Shown: positions 22,460-34,632 of the stretch, in pieces
How the letters are laid out: every line of letters starts with the position of its first letter
How positions within the stretch are numbered: position 1 is the first letter of the stretch
From: Pholiota molesta
Taxonomy: Eukaryota; Basidiomycota; Agaricomycetes; Agaricales; Strophariaceae
DNA length: 64,000 nt
Assembly: GCA_014925825.1 (NCBI GenBank)
Contig: JACGCK010000013.1
Coordinates: 1-64,000, forward strand
Direction of reading: 5' to 3'
Notes under the pieces: model-generated
What the model saw: the letters and a program-made list of their open reading frames with translations, nothing else
Database searches by the model: none
Told to the model about the DNA's origin: nothing
Made by a program: the position numbers and the translations under genes

Positions 22460-23100
22460 CAGGAGTGTGCCAGCTTAGCACAGACACGTAGAGCTTCTGA
22501 GAAAATGTAGCAAAGACGATATGGAGGTTAGCGAACACGAGAACACGAGCCACCAAGAGCCAGGAGTAACCTGGAGTAACGAAGGAGTAGTGTGCGCCGC
22601 TGTGCGGGGCGTTGCGGAATCATCCGGTCCGGAATCCCAACCGCCAACTTGTCCAACTTCCGCCGAGCCCTCGTCTGTCCTCTTCTCTCTCCAAGTCAGA
22701 CGGAAGATCTATCCAATCTATCCACGTCTTCTGCATCCGCGTAATATCTGCTCAAGCGCCCGTCCGTCAGGAAAGCCTCGAGTTTCTCAACGAAGCTCGT
22801 TCATAGCAGTACTTGCAACGGCAGTCTCTGCGACTCTGGAAGACATCGTACGGACTATGGACGTAGAAGTTCGCATGTGAAGTACAGCTCTATTGGAATC
22901 CCGTATGTCTTCTTACATTTGGACCACATATCCATGATGATACCCAAGTCCTACATCTGTGAGAGGCATTTCATCGTCTATATCTGCTCTTTTCAATTGA
23001 TGTATATGGCTTCCATAGGAATTTAATGCTTGCATAAATTTTGGCAAGCACCGTAGATGGCTGCGTATTAACATACGGTAGAGGCGAAGAACAAGGATTG
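22460..23100. other. Upstream region of NLR copy 3: no gene recognised
   Basis: Open frames of 60-120 codons exist at 22521-22880 but show no recognisable family and no matching copy elsewhere in the window. I see no other feature apart from the promoter-like site just after it. Confidence 0.35.
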
Positions 23101-23108
23101 GGCACGCT

Positions 23109-23121
23109 CGGTGCCAGGAAG
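23109..23121 (+). promoter_or_regulatory. TATA-like element upstream of NLR copy 3
   Basis: The word GGTATAAAAAGCT lies about 345 bases before the proposed start at 23460. It is a good TATA-box match; its use is not shown. Confidence 0.35.
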
Positions 23122-23459
23122 GTATAAAAAGCTACCGTATTATCGTAGACGCAGTGCATATGTCACGATCTACATAGCTGTCAATTGCATAGCTTTCAAT
23201 TGACTGTGCGGGACGGACAATACCTATAAGGTCCAAGGGTCTACGTATAGCGGTGAGCGGACTGACGCTGAGCAGCATGCATCAGCACATGTCATCTCAA
23301 GCCTGTGATACTTGAAAGTTCGAACAAAAAGGCGATGCGCACTAATAATATACTTTTAGACATATTGGCGATGCACGCGGCAGATGAGTGGGAACACGAA
23401 TACAGCTGCGTGGACATTCGCTTCCTTCCTCTCGATTACGACCGACGACCAACACTGCG

Positions 23460-26400
23460 ATGCAAGCACCTACTGGCAGAACCGACGCCTCTCAGTCGAG
23501 TGGCGATCTTGCTCCCCAAGCGCCAACGGGCAGTAACACCGTCGTCGTTGACGCCATCGATAAAGCACTCGACTTGACGAATACCCTTGCGGCCATTGTG
23601 AAAGAAGTTGCAGAAGTCCTTCAGCATGCGCCATACGTGAAGACGCTCACGGGAGTCATCCTACAGTTTATCAAATCAGAGATGTACGTTTGTACTTCTC
23701 TGGTGGCATTCCTTGTCTATACATTGACGTCGAATTTCACAGGAGCTCAAAACGAACAAGGAGCGTTGCCGTGAGATTATAGACAAAGTGCTCAACCTGT
23801 CGCATTGGATCTACGAAAAGCTAGCGGCTATTGCGAAGACCGGCGAGCGGGCCAATGAGAATTTGGCACAAGTGAAGAATTCGCTCATTTTTTGTGCAAG
23901 GTGAGTAAGATTGATTTATATTGGATAATTGTAATTCTAAATTCCCACAAAGCACGCTCACCAACGTTTTGGGAGAACTGGAGAAACACCAAGCTCGACC
24001 GAAATTGGCCAAGTTTGTAAGCCGTGGCGTCGAAGACCTGAATAAACTCGATCGTTCTGTGGATAACTTGGAAAAACGACTCTTAAGGGTACGTCGGCAA
24101 GATTACAGTAACCATGCACATCCTTTCATAATTTTCTTTGATACAAGGACATGGTTTTCGACATAAAATTGCAGCAGGGCATGCCAGTTAGTAGCGAAAA
24201 TACGGATCCAGCTTCGCAGTAAGTTTTTACGTGGCATCTTTCAGATTTTAGAACGGTAATCGATCAGTAGCCCTTCCGCTGAGGGTCGTGACCATGTCCT
24301 CCCGCCGAAACCATACTTGATAGTCGAGCGTGAAGCGCAGGTCGACACCGCACTTCACATCCTTCTCAGCGCGGAGCCCTCTCGGATTGCGATCCTAGGA
24401 GGAGGCGGATTCGGAAAGACCACCTTGGCGCGAGCCATTCTTCACGATCCAAAGATTGCCGAGCGCTACCAGTCGCGATACTTCTTGTCGTGTGAGGGTA
24501 TGACCGATGTTGATGCTCTCCTCCTGGGAATAGCGAGTATGCTGGGAATTACAGCCACTCTCTCTGCAGCACTTGCATCTATTAGATCACTCCTCGCGGC
24601 ATCTACCACCTTGCTCTGCCTTGATAACTTCGAAACGCCGTGGGAGCCGTCGGCCACTCGCACCCAGGTTGAGGGTCTTCTAGCATCTATTGCCGACATT
24701 CCCAACTTATCCCTCATCATCACCACCCGGGGTACACAAAGGCCATCCAAAGTCGCGTGGTCGCATCCTCTTCTCCCACCTCTATCCACTGTATCATCAG
24801 AAAGTGCGCGGAAAATCTTACACACTATCTGCGGACCGGACCATATTATCGACGAACCCACCCAGAATCTCCTCGATGCTGTCGATGGTATTCCGTTGGC
24901 AATCACTTTGATATCCAACCTCCTTCGAGATGGTGAAACCTCACACTCATTGTGGACTCGATGGTTGAAAAATGAGACAGAGATTGTCGAGAATGGTGGC
25001 GATGATCGGGAGTCCAATCTCAATGCATCAATAACACTCTCCGTCAATAGCCCTCGGATAAAAAAGGATCCAGGCGCCATCGCTCTCCTTGCCACTTTAT
25101 CTCTACTTCCGGATGGCTTTCCTTTTGCTGCTATCGAACAACTGGGAGAATATCTCGGTATAAATGACATCCATAAGGCGGTACAAACACTGCGAGCTGT
25201 CGCATTGATCAAGCCACATGAAGCTATCTCATCCCCCCGAATCCAAATGCTCTCACCTATCCGACTATTCTGCAATGAATTCCTATCCCCTGAAACCTTG
25301 CTAGTGCTTGAAAAGGTTGCCAACTATTACATCACCATTATGCTACGGGATACAGATTACACAGATGCAGTCATTTATGCTCAGGTTGTTCCAGAGATCC
25401 TAAATGTCCATTCAGTCTTTCAGAGAGTATTCAACATTGGCTACTCCCAGGACATCACTCACCTCATATCTGCCACTTCCTCTCTTACCTACTGGTCTCA
25501 CTACATTGGATACGTATCCCAGGATACCATTCAAATGGCCCTCGAAATTTCAGTCAATGTTCCTATCCCACATGCGAAATGTCTTATATCACTTGGTGAC
25601 TTGCATCAGACTGAAGGCCAGCATACAAAGGCCAAAACTTGTTTTAGAGAGGCTGCCACAATCTTCAAGCAAGCAAAATATGTGTATGGGGAGGCAATGG
25701 CATTGGAACGCTCTGGTGCCGTGCTTTTTTGTTTGGGGCAGCACGACCAATCAGAAGTTGCATTCAAAACAAGCCTTGAACTCTATACCCAAACTGGCAA
25801 TAAGTGGGGACAGGCACAGGTTCGCAAAGGGCTTGGGAATTTGTACATGTATCAGGACCGAGATTCAGAGGCACAGGTCACTTTATCGAGTGCGCTGGAG
25901 GCCTACCAACAGATCTCAAATCTTATAGGCCAAGGAAATGTTGCTCAATGCCTATCTAATCTCCACTTCAACCGCGGTAATCTAGTCAAAGCCGAGAAAT
26001 ATGCCAGTGAAGCCTTGAACGCAGCAAAACATGCAAACGATGCAGTTGGGGAGGGAAATGCACTCCAGAAACTGGGCAACATATATCTTGCACAGGACAG
26101 GGTTTCGGAAGCCAGGCAGGCTCTCGAGCGGGCCCTTATAATATTCAAGCAGCAGAATGATCCCATTAACCAGCTCAATGCCATCAAAAACCTAGCGGAG
26201 GTTTACATTCGATCTGACCAGCTGTCTGCGGCAGAGGCACTGTTCGCAGAATCCTCCAAGGTGGAGCTGGATGTTGTCCAGATACCCTTCATTTTGACTC
26301 AGCTTGGATGGCTCTACATCTGCGGTGCTCGCTTTGACAAGGCTGAAACCCTTTTGGATGATGCACTCGAGCGCTTCCAGAGATTCGATCACAAAGACGG

Positions 26401-26893
26401 GCAGGCCAAGGTTCTCGGACATCTAGGGACCGTATACTTCAAGACCAATCAACTGGACGAAGCAGAGCGGGCGCTTAAATCAATCCCAGATCTTGGCACA
26501 TGGATCGATCACGAAATACACCGACTCTGGGTCCTCGGAGACCTCTACATCATCAAGGAAGAGCTCGAAGATGCCCAGCCTTCCTTAAATGCAGCAATGG
26601 CTGAATGCAAAAATGGTGGGGAATTTTTATACTCATATCAGCAAGGCAACATCCTTCGCAGCATGGGCACCCTCCACGTGAAGCAAAGCCGCGCCGATCT
26701 GGCCATCGACAAATTCAAGGAAGCGCGCGAGTTCCATCGCAAGGCGCAGTGGGTCTCCGAGCAGGCCACTGACCTCAAGCGACTCGGCGAGGCGTACGAA
26801 ATGCTGGAGAGGGCCGAGGAGGCAGGGGCAGCATTCAGGGAGGCGGAGGAGCTTATGGAGAGTGTTCGTGAGGCCCGAACCTTGAAGGAATAA
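23460..26893 (+). CDS. NLR-like receptor, copy 3: N-terminal helical domain, NB-ARC, eleven TPRs
   Basis: Proposed exons are 23460-23683, 23743-23900, 23953-24088, 24148-24218 and 24268-26893. All junctions fit copies 2 and 4 except the end of exon 1, where TTATCAAATCAGAGAT lacks one A compared with copy 4 (ATCAAAATC), so exon 1 is out of frame with the rest. With that base the protein would be about 1070 residues. NB-ARC motifs are GGGGFGKTTLA, LLCLDNFETPWE, LIITTRGTQRPSK and GIPLA; the helical segment after SLLPDGFPF and the stretch RIQMLSPIRLFCNEF probably belong to the winged-helix part. Eleven TPRs of about 40 residues run from about 25590 to 26870. This is the most complete copy and the best reference for the family. 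Role in non-self recognition or cell death is inferred from architecture. The neighbours are block D pieces upstream and block A downstream. Confidence 0.85.
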
Positions 26894-29170
26894 ATGTAGC
26901 TACGTGATTTTTATGTACTCGGTGCGAATATGTGATTGGATACGGACATTTTCATTGTATATTGCCCAAATATTGCCAGTGTATTACAGTATGATAGCGA
27001 GGGAATTACTTTAAATTGACTTCTCTCCATGCCTTCCGCGATGGCCCACACAACCGCAACCAGACCTATCTAAACGTCTGCTCTCAAGAACGATGAGTCA
27101 TTGGAAAAATCGAAATTGACCTCCTTGATTGCTGTTCGAATTCGAAGGCAACATGGCTTGACGGAGGTGAATAAAAATCCTAGTAAAGAAGTGAGGTTCA
27201 CGATGATTGTGCAAATTACAATACAGTCGCTCGCGCAAGGGGAACCTTCAATGAAAATATAATTCCAACTTTATTGGTACATTCTACGTACACGGAACTC
27301 GGTACATAAAAGTACACGTGGATGATAGAGCACTGTCGTATTAGTTTCTATTAGTTTCTACATCAAGCACGAAAGATCGCACATATCATAGGAACTTGGA
27401 TAATGTCAATGTAGCGGGAAGGTGGCGGCTTCGGCGTAACACACCGAGCAAGTCCCGGCGCACGCGGTACCCCGATTGACCTCCTTAATTCGTACCGCTC
27501 TGGCATAGCTGCATACTCAACCCAACGTGGTACGCGCATCACTACCTGCCATCGGTTCTTACCTGGGCTGCATAAAAAGATACAATGTTGAATTGTAAAT
27601 GGGAGCGTACGAGGTTTTATCCTTAGGATGACAGGAATAATGCCAGCGAGGTCGGAGGAGGCGCATTTGTGTTGCAGGTACAGTAGAAGCGAGGGTGGGA
27701 ATAGGGAGGAAGATGACTCTTTCCTAGACACGAAAGATAAGCTTATACGGGAGATACCTTGTTTATAAAGCACTTACGACATTCGCGTATGCCCGAGGTG
27801 AGGAGAAATAAGACCTAAAGAAAAAAATCGATTATCGAAGCATCTACGACATCACATCAAACGCCTGCTACATGTCGGCGTCGTGATCTCTGTGATTTGG
27901 ATGTTGTGGATCCGTATTCAGAGCGAGCATCGGATATAGACATTTTGAAGGTCCATTTTCGCCACGCGCTATCGTAAATCGTAGTCGGATAAGCATGCAT
28001 CAAATAAAATCAACCAGATCACCTTACCATATGCCACCGAACCTTGCTCTTATCGCATTCACTGCTGGTTAATCCTAAGTGATCGCCTGACAGACTTAAA
28101 AATCAGGAGCGTTTCTGGTCGTACAACAGCATATACAGGTACTCACTTCGCTCTGAACACAAGAGGCTGAACCTCCTTCGAGATCGAGCCGATCGCCAGA
28201 GGCTGAACATCCATGAAGATCGAGCCGATCACCGCTGGTGATAGCTGCCAGAGGTGCGGTGAGAGCAGAGATATGAAGTCAAAGTAAGTTGCCATCGGAG
28301 GAGCGGATGTCGCGGATGTAGATACACACACCTTCGGGTCCTTGCACCCAGTCCATGCAGGCAAACGAGGGTCGAGACCGAAATCGGTGGGGACGTCGCA
28401 AGAAGGGACTGGAGGAAATGACGAGCACATGGGATTTTTCTATAAGGACGCAATGAAGTGCCAATAGGTGGGTGCAAGCCTGCTGCAAGGTGGTATTTAC
28501 TGAGAAACGGGCGATGGTGGGTTTGAATCTTCTTTAAAGAGATGCGTTTAAGTCGGAGAGATCTGTAAAGATAGAGAATCAAACCACAAGTAGACAAAGA
28601 TGGGAGAGAGCACCTACATCAGTAGAAATGCGCCACAGCGTCAGACGAGCATCACAAAGCCCGCTGCTCTCCAAGGAAGACCCTAGCAGAAGTTGAAGAA
28701 AGTCATCGAATCGTGGCTCCAGCACTCTGATGAGGCGGAAAATACTTCATGGCTGGTGTCGGACGATGGCACATCAAAGTGCTACGCGGACAAAGGAGGT
28801 AGGGGCGGAGGGATGAGTGGATCATCGAAGGCCAGGATCCCGGGAAGAAGTCGCCAAAACGTGTCGATGTGGCCATCTGTCCCAACCTAGATCTAACATC
28901 AGTAGAGTATGCGCACAAAGAGGGTTGAATCATACGATATTCGCTATCGGGAGAAGAGCGGTAAGACGACACCTGGTCCAAACGCGCCCTTGGAATGGGC
29001 ATCTGTGTCAGGAGTAGGTTATGCGGTATTCCAGGATGCGGACGATGCTTCAACGGAGGGTGTAGGGCGGAGAAACAGCATGTGCCATGGGCGCGGCGAC
29101 CGTGCTAGTGACGCGTGTGACGGGTTGGATCAAAAGATACGCGTCGGGGTCACGGTAGCATCACGCTGAC
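26894..29170. repeat. Block A, copy 3, with decayed minus-strand gene
   Basis: This aligns with 1186-3400 and 13284-15300. On the minus strand it keeps FDFISLLSPHLWQLSPAVIG at about 28210-28300; the flanking reading DVQPLA is doubled here, since the segment GAACCTCC..GATCGAGCCGATC occurs twice at 28158-28230, giving a local 30-40 bp duplication. It also keeps NLLLTQMPIPRARLDQVSSY at about 28950-29035. The distal exon with GTTTISVTALNAILGSL is absent, so the block is cut off at about 29165, which is the border between the accessory region and the conserved gene island. Confidence 0.7.
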
Positions 29171-29322
29171 TCTGTGCCCAATCGACGACAGCCAATATTT
29201 CAGTTAGTAGGCTAAGTAGGGTATATTGGAGCTTGCTTGAACAGTATATTGTACATGATATTCATATTCATTCAGCTCTGTTATCAGTAGCTGTATCAGT
29301 GTTATAATTGCGCATCCAATAA

Positions 29323-32300
29323 TTAGATGTAAATGGGAAGGGTAGGGTTCAACACAGTCCATTCCGGACCTGTGACGAGATCTTTATCATCAATGAGGAA
29401 ATCCTGCAAACAATAACAATAGTTTAAGAAGTGCAAATAGATTTTCATCCATAGTACGCACCAGAGGACACTCGACCAAAGCGCCTTTCACTTGATTGAG
29501 ACGCGTCTTGACGCGTTCCAATGGGATGTCAGGCACGACATGACCCGTCTTGGTCTTGGGGCGATAATTCTGCAGAAACACAAACATCAAGTTAGCAATA
29601 CCCTTGAAGCGTAATGTGAATACTTGCCTCGTATGCGCCCCAATCGCGCACGAGGTTTGTCGGAACTGGGCGGAAGATTTCAGTGAAAATTTCGCGGTTC
29701 TTCCTCGCAGTGTCCAGCCAGAGCGAGTTAGTAGCGTCAGAGAGAGGGTCGGCAACGAGTCTGTCTTCGTGTGTGCGCGTCTCGTCCTTATTTGGGAAAG
29801 GAGCAGGGCGCATGAAAGAGGTGACTTCCGGATCACGGACGTCGGCCCTCTGGGGTTCAATGAGGCCAAGATGTTCTAAGAAGATAACCAGCCATTGGCC
29901 AAGAAATTTAAAATATGCCCGCGACAATATTCTCACCTTTGTACAGCTGACGACGGAGAGTAGCTGCGAAACGCGACACTGGGTATTGTTCACCATCCAT
30001 CGTAGAGTTGATCATGTCGTCGTCCTCGACGACAAGCGCAATTTCGGAGTCTCCATCGCCCTGCGCGAAGATGAGGATTTCGGTAAATACACCGTGAATA
30101 GATGACAAACAAACCTTTTGGCTGCGATCATTGATGTTGGCAGATCCAATCTAAAGGAATAAGCAATAAGTGAAAGGGGAAAAAACGAAAGTTGAAGAAC
30201 GTAACATACAATGACTCGTCGATCATCCACAATCATCACCTTCGAATGAATGTAAAGCAACTCAGATACATAACTTCAAAGTACCCAAAATCAGCACCAA
30301 CACTGACAGGCATAGCGAAAAAACACTCACGCATTCAGCTCTTCTTCCTCTGTACCCAACCATTTCTCCTGAAGCAGCGTCGTCCCGTCATTCAACATAT
30401 GCTGCGCGACGTTATCCGACACCGGCTCGTCCGACCGCAAATCCCTCGCGCCCGCTTCGAAGCGCTCTACAACCTCGCGCGCTGCGTTCGCGTCCTGCGG
30501 GATCGGCACTTTCTCCGTCGCTTGCGCCTTGGGCTTGTCGGCGGGCACGAGGGATTCCTCCTGTGGGACAACGACAATAATTTCCTTCTGGGTCGTGAGC
30601 ATGTCGCCGGCAACCCATTGCGCGGCGAGCGCGACCTGCGCTTCGTGGAATTTCACGCCCGAGTTTCTTTCCATGTCTTGGACAAAACCTGTTCATTGAA
30701 TTATAAAAAGACTGCACAGGAGTGTAAGAGAAAAACTTGCCTGCAGGAGCGTTAATCCGATCATAGGACCTTAAATGGAAGAAGCGGATGTAGTCCATGC
30801 TAATCCCCAAAATGAACATCAATTCAACCCACGACAAACAAAAGAAGGCGAAAACAAACTCACGGCTCATATCCCGCCTTGCGCACCTCCTCATAGATAC
30901 TGCTTCCGCCTCGGTTGATGGTGCGGTATTGCGCAGCCATAATCGTCTTGATCGAGCTCTCGCTTTTGATGTCACCCGCAAAGCCTGGCACTTCGGGAAT
31001 GACGACGACAACCTTCGGGAGAAAGTAGTCAATATTGGGTTGTCTTCCAAGCGAAGGTGCGATGGCTTACCTTGAACTTCTTTCCCTCGGAACCGGCGCG
31101 GACAATGCGCTCGACGAGCGCGGCGCCGATTTGGTTGACGACGACTCCGCCTGTCTTGGTGGCCGAGATACTGAAATTCATCTCAGCTGCGTTGACAAAC
31201 AGAAAGCCAATCCAAAAGAAACGTACAAAATTGGTTCTCTGCCACAAAACTTCATAAGTAATCACCCACAGCATTGCCAAAACCGTAACATACCGATATA
31301 GATATAATGCTCCGCCTCTTTAATCAACTGGATATCTATCCATCCCAGAAAAACTCTCAGCTACCGACGGACGTGCACAAACACAGTGCACTCACAAGCA
31401 TCCTGGATACTATGCTCCGTCAACACGCCGTGCGACCAGTCAGAAACGCTCCGCACGGCTTGCATGCGACACTTGCGCGAGTTGCGCAGGCGCGAACTGC
31501 GGTCATCCTCTTCAGGCGCCTCCTCGTTGGATCCGTGCCATCGTTGCTTGTATTTCCTGCCGACGGCTTTCCATCGTTCCAAGTGCGGATGACCTGGAAG
31601 TTAGGAGTTGTGGATCAGGTCAGGACGTGGTTCGGGCTAAGCTACTTACGCGCAACTGCTTCGTTAGGTGCGTATTCGGGCTCATGGGGAAGGGCGAGCC
31701 AGACAAAATTCCTGTGGATTGTATTGAGAAAGTTGGACGGGCAGACACGGACAGACTCACGCTTCGTCGCGGTACTAAATGGAAGCTAGATGAGAACTGA
31801 CATGAGAAAAATACTTTGACCTACCTTCCGTTTCTTGATCTCGTTCCAGCGCTCGATGAAGTGTTGCGAAATATCCAACACAGCAGGTCCTTCGAACGTC
31901 ATATGGACCTGACCAGCCCCTATCAGCACCCGGAATGATTTCATCTCCAAGAAAAATCACTTACATCATGCCAAGGCATCCGCGCGTTGTCCATAATCGA
32001 CAACGTATTGCTCACGTAGTCATACACCTCCTTGAAGTCCATAATGCGCGCATTGTTGTATCTGGCCGGGGAACAGCGTCTGGGAGAAGTCGGTCGGGTG
32101 CACATCAGCGAGGGGTGCGTGTGCGTATCCCAGCGTCCGAAGCAGAGATCGAGGCCGCCGATAGCGGCATATTGGTTATCAACGGCAACGATCTACCAAA
32201 GAGGTTAGAATGGGTTATGTGCGGTGGAGCGGCGCAAGAGCTACCTTCTCGTGATGGGACCAGAATTCGACGGTGTCTTTCGCACCGATGTGGTCGGGAT

Positions 32301-33157
32301 GGCGCATGCAGGTGATATTAGGATGCAAGCGTCCAACTTGGCCTGTGGAAAGTTAGGGATGAGAATGCGTTCGGATAAGTTAGCATTTGCAACTAACCTT
32401 GGTATGCTTGGAGCTCATCGACATGGTTTGAGTGACCTAAGCATCGTTCATATCGCGGAAAAGGAGAAGAAGGACGACGCATACCTCCTTGTATACAATG
32501 ACATGGATCTTGACGCCCTCCTGTGCTTTGCGCTGGAGCAGTCGATCGAGGCGCCATTCTGGGAAATATGCGGGGGCCGGCGCAGGTATAATTCAGGGGT
32601 AAGCCACCAATCCTTCGGTGAAGATCAGCAACCATCGCACAAGGGATGGCAGAGCAAAGGCGCACCGTGATGAAGATAACTTCTTTGGCCTTATCGATCA
32701 TCTCTGAGAGCGCCCACATGTAATCGTGTCCATCGATATGCCTACATTGAGAAGGAGTTAGCTCTTGATGAGCACACGGCAGATACGACGAGAGATCCCA
32801 GGTGAACGCACCATTTTGCGCTGTTGCCAGATCGCTCAGTAGCAAACTCTTGTATCGATGGCCACTCATGATCTCCGCGCGCAGTTCGTCTTGTGCTTTC
32901 TCTTCGGGATCATCGTGACGTCCTTACACAGACTGTGAGCTTTCTAATGTGATTCAGGAATAAATGTCGTACGATTAGGGCGCAAGATACCTAGAGCCAT
33001 CAAATTGTGAGTTTCCTCTCTGCGAAGCTTTATGAAACCTCATACCAATGACCTCGTTCCTCGCATGGGTCACGAATTTGTTGAGCTGATCCATCGGGTT
33101 GGAATCAGAATCACTGAGGTGTTTGAGAGAATTCAGTCCAGACTTTAAGAAAGACAT
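29323..33157 (-). CDS. Phospholipase D (PLD1/SPO14-type, two HKD motifs)
   Basis: This enzyme hydrolyses phosphatidylcholine to phosphatidic acid and choline at membranes. Translation on the minus strand across many short introns gives family signatures in order: [17 protein letters not shown] (start, 33157), [20 protein letters not shown] (about 32690-32750), the first HKD motif HHEK/IVAVD split by an intron at about 32195-32250, [16 protein letters not shown] (about 32110-32165), [33 protein letters not shown]-type segment (31270-31300), the second HKD motif IHSKVMIVD (about 30220-30250), [11 protein letters not shown] (about 30130-30155), and a C-terminal part rich in charged residues ending [12 protein letters not shown] before TAA at 29323-29325. 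Both catalytic motifs are complete. No PX or PH domain is visible before the start chosen; an upstream exon cannot be excluded. After the first HKD region the frame appears shifted for about 17 codons (see findings). Confidence 0.88.
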
Positions 33158-33164
33158 CGGACGA

Positions 33165-33830
33165 CGATGGCACGGGAAAGAGACAGCAACTAACCGGGGC
33201 TGGTTGCGCGATGGGTGTTGGCGGAATGGTTGCAGGGGCCTAAGAAGTTCAGCTGGTTCCGGTTACCAAGTACTTATCTGAACTATTTTCGGATGCGATG
33301 ATTGCTGGGCGCCGCGGCGGATTCCGTCCTGCGGCCAAAGTGGAGTAAACCCACTGCCAGTCCCTCGAGGCCTCAAACCTCATGACTTCGCGATGCCCGT
33401 GTATGATGTCTATTGAATTGGAATCCTCGCGGTGAGTACTTAGTACCACATTGGTGCTACAACTAGAGGTCGCTAGGTTTGCTTGTATTAATTCCGCCTT
33501 TAGGAGGGCGATACTATGATACTTACTATACATATATATAGTTGTTCATATATACGTTGAAAGAACAACTAGACTGCGGGCGCTGTGTATGAAGTCAATT
33601 GGACGCAACGGCCGCACGAGGAATGGGGTGCATATGTAGCGCACCGATCTCTATTATTAACCGCAGATCGAGATTAGATTACGAGGCTCAGGCATGCAAA
33701 TTGGAGAACGTAGCTTACAAGTTACCCGTGTGTGCCGCTGAGGATGCTAGTCATTTTATGTGTGTGTACGGCTCCAGACCGAGTACGGAAAGCTGAGGAC
33801 TGAGGACTGAGCGAGGATGATCTGAGGATG
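33165..33830. other. Region 5' of phospholipase D: no gene recognised
   Basis: This should contain the phospholipase D promoter on the minus strand. A stretch near 33500-33560 (AGGAGGGCGATAC followed by A/T-rich TATATA words) resembles a retroelement polypurine tract and LTR edge, but no second LTR was found. Confidence 0.3.
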
Positions 33831-33831
33831 A

Positions 33832-34632
33832 GTGCAGGTGCAGGTGCATGACAGCGGATTTCTAGCCTCAAACGCGCTCTGTCGACGGCGCACCACCCTG
33901 AGACAGATGGTCAAACGAAACGGGCTAATCAAGATGCGCGTACGTGACTACTACCAGGATGACTTGGTGGACTGGCTGCCATTCGCCGAATTTATGTCTG
34001 ACAACCGCGTGAATTGGACCATTGGCATGTCGTCATTTTAGGCCGAGTATGCATACAACCCGTCGTTTACCATCGACCCTGTTAATTTGCAGTCAGTTCC
34101 GAAGGCGGATGAGAAGCTAGAGCGCATACATGAAGTCCATTCAGAGTTGAAGGTCTTGTTGGAGATGGCGGTGGAGAGGGTGAAGCACTCCCACGATTTC
34201 GTTGTTGGCGACCGTGTCTTGTTGGGACGTGCAGATTCACGCGCCGGAGCCACAAGCTAGATTCCCGGCGCTTTGGGCCCTTCAGAATTTCGCGGAAATT
34301 GTTCGACACCGCGTACCGCCTGGAGTTGCTCGATGGGCGGTTGATTTATGACGTATTCTATGTTTCCTGCCTAATACCAGTGAATGAGAGCACGATCGTC
34401 GGTGCAGCCACGAGCCGCCGCCGCCTATGATAGTTGAAGGGAGAGCGAGGAGGTCGAAATCGAGCGCATATTGAAGGAGCGGCGTTCGCGGGGTGGAGTG
34501 GCCGAATTTTCGGTACGCTGGATGGGGTACGACGAGAGCGAGAATGGGTGGATGAAGGAGTACGAGTTTAGGACGAATGAGGTGGCGAGTCTAAGGGGGA
34601 AGAATCAGAGGCGACGTGGGAGTATCTTTTGA
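33832..34632 (+). mobile_element. Ty3/gypsy chromodomain retroelement, 3' fragment of pol (broken)
   Basis: The plus strand carries the end of an integrase of chromovirus type with many stops. Readable parts are YYQDDLVDWLPFAEFMSDN at about 33945-34000, EKLERIHEVHSELKVLLEMA at about 34110-34170, HDFVVGDRVLLGRAD at about 34190-34240 (the G-D-R-V-L-L GPY/F-type module), and a chromodomain at about 34450-34610 reading VEIERILKERRSRGG, AEFSVRWMGYDESENGWM. The order integrase, GPY/F, chromodomain is typical. No reverse transcriptase, gag or LTR pair is seen, so this is a relic. Its 3' edge touches the target-site duplication of the element at 34633. Confidence 0.8.

Noticed and set aside
24317..24319. 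A TTG at this position as start of the NB-ARC protein of copy 3
   Set aside because: Upstream exons with matching splice sites encode a conserved N-terminal domain in copies 2 and 4, so the TTG is an internal Leu codon.
24466..25323. Open frame of 285 codons on the minus strand within NLR copy 3
   Set aside because: It is antisense to the NB-ARC exon, whose plus-strand frame has all expected motifs; the same antisense opening appears in other copies as a result of codon use.
33500..33560. Polypurine tract and LTR of the gypsy element
   Set aside because: A purine-rich word followed by A/T-rich sequence is suggestive, but no second LTR, no TG..CA ends and no target duplication were found.
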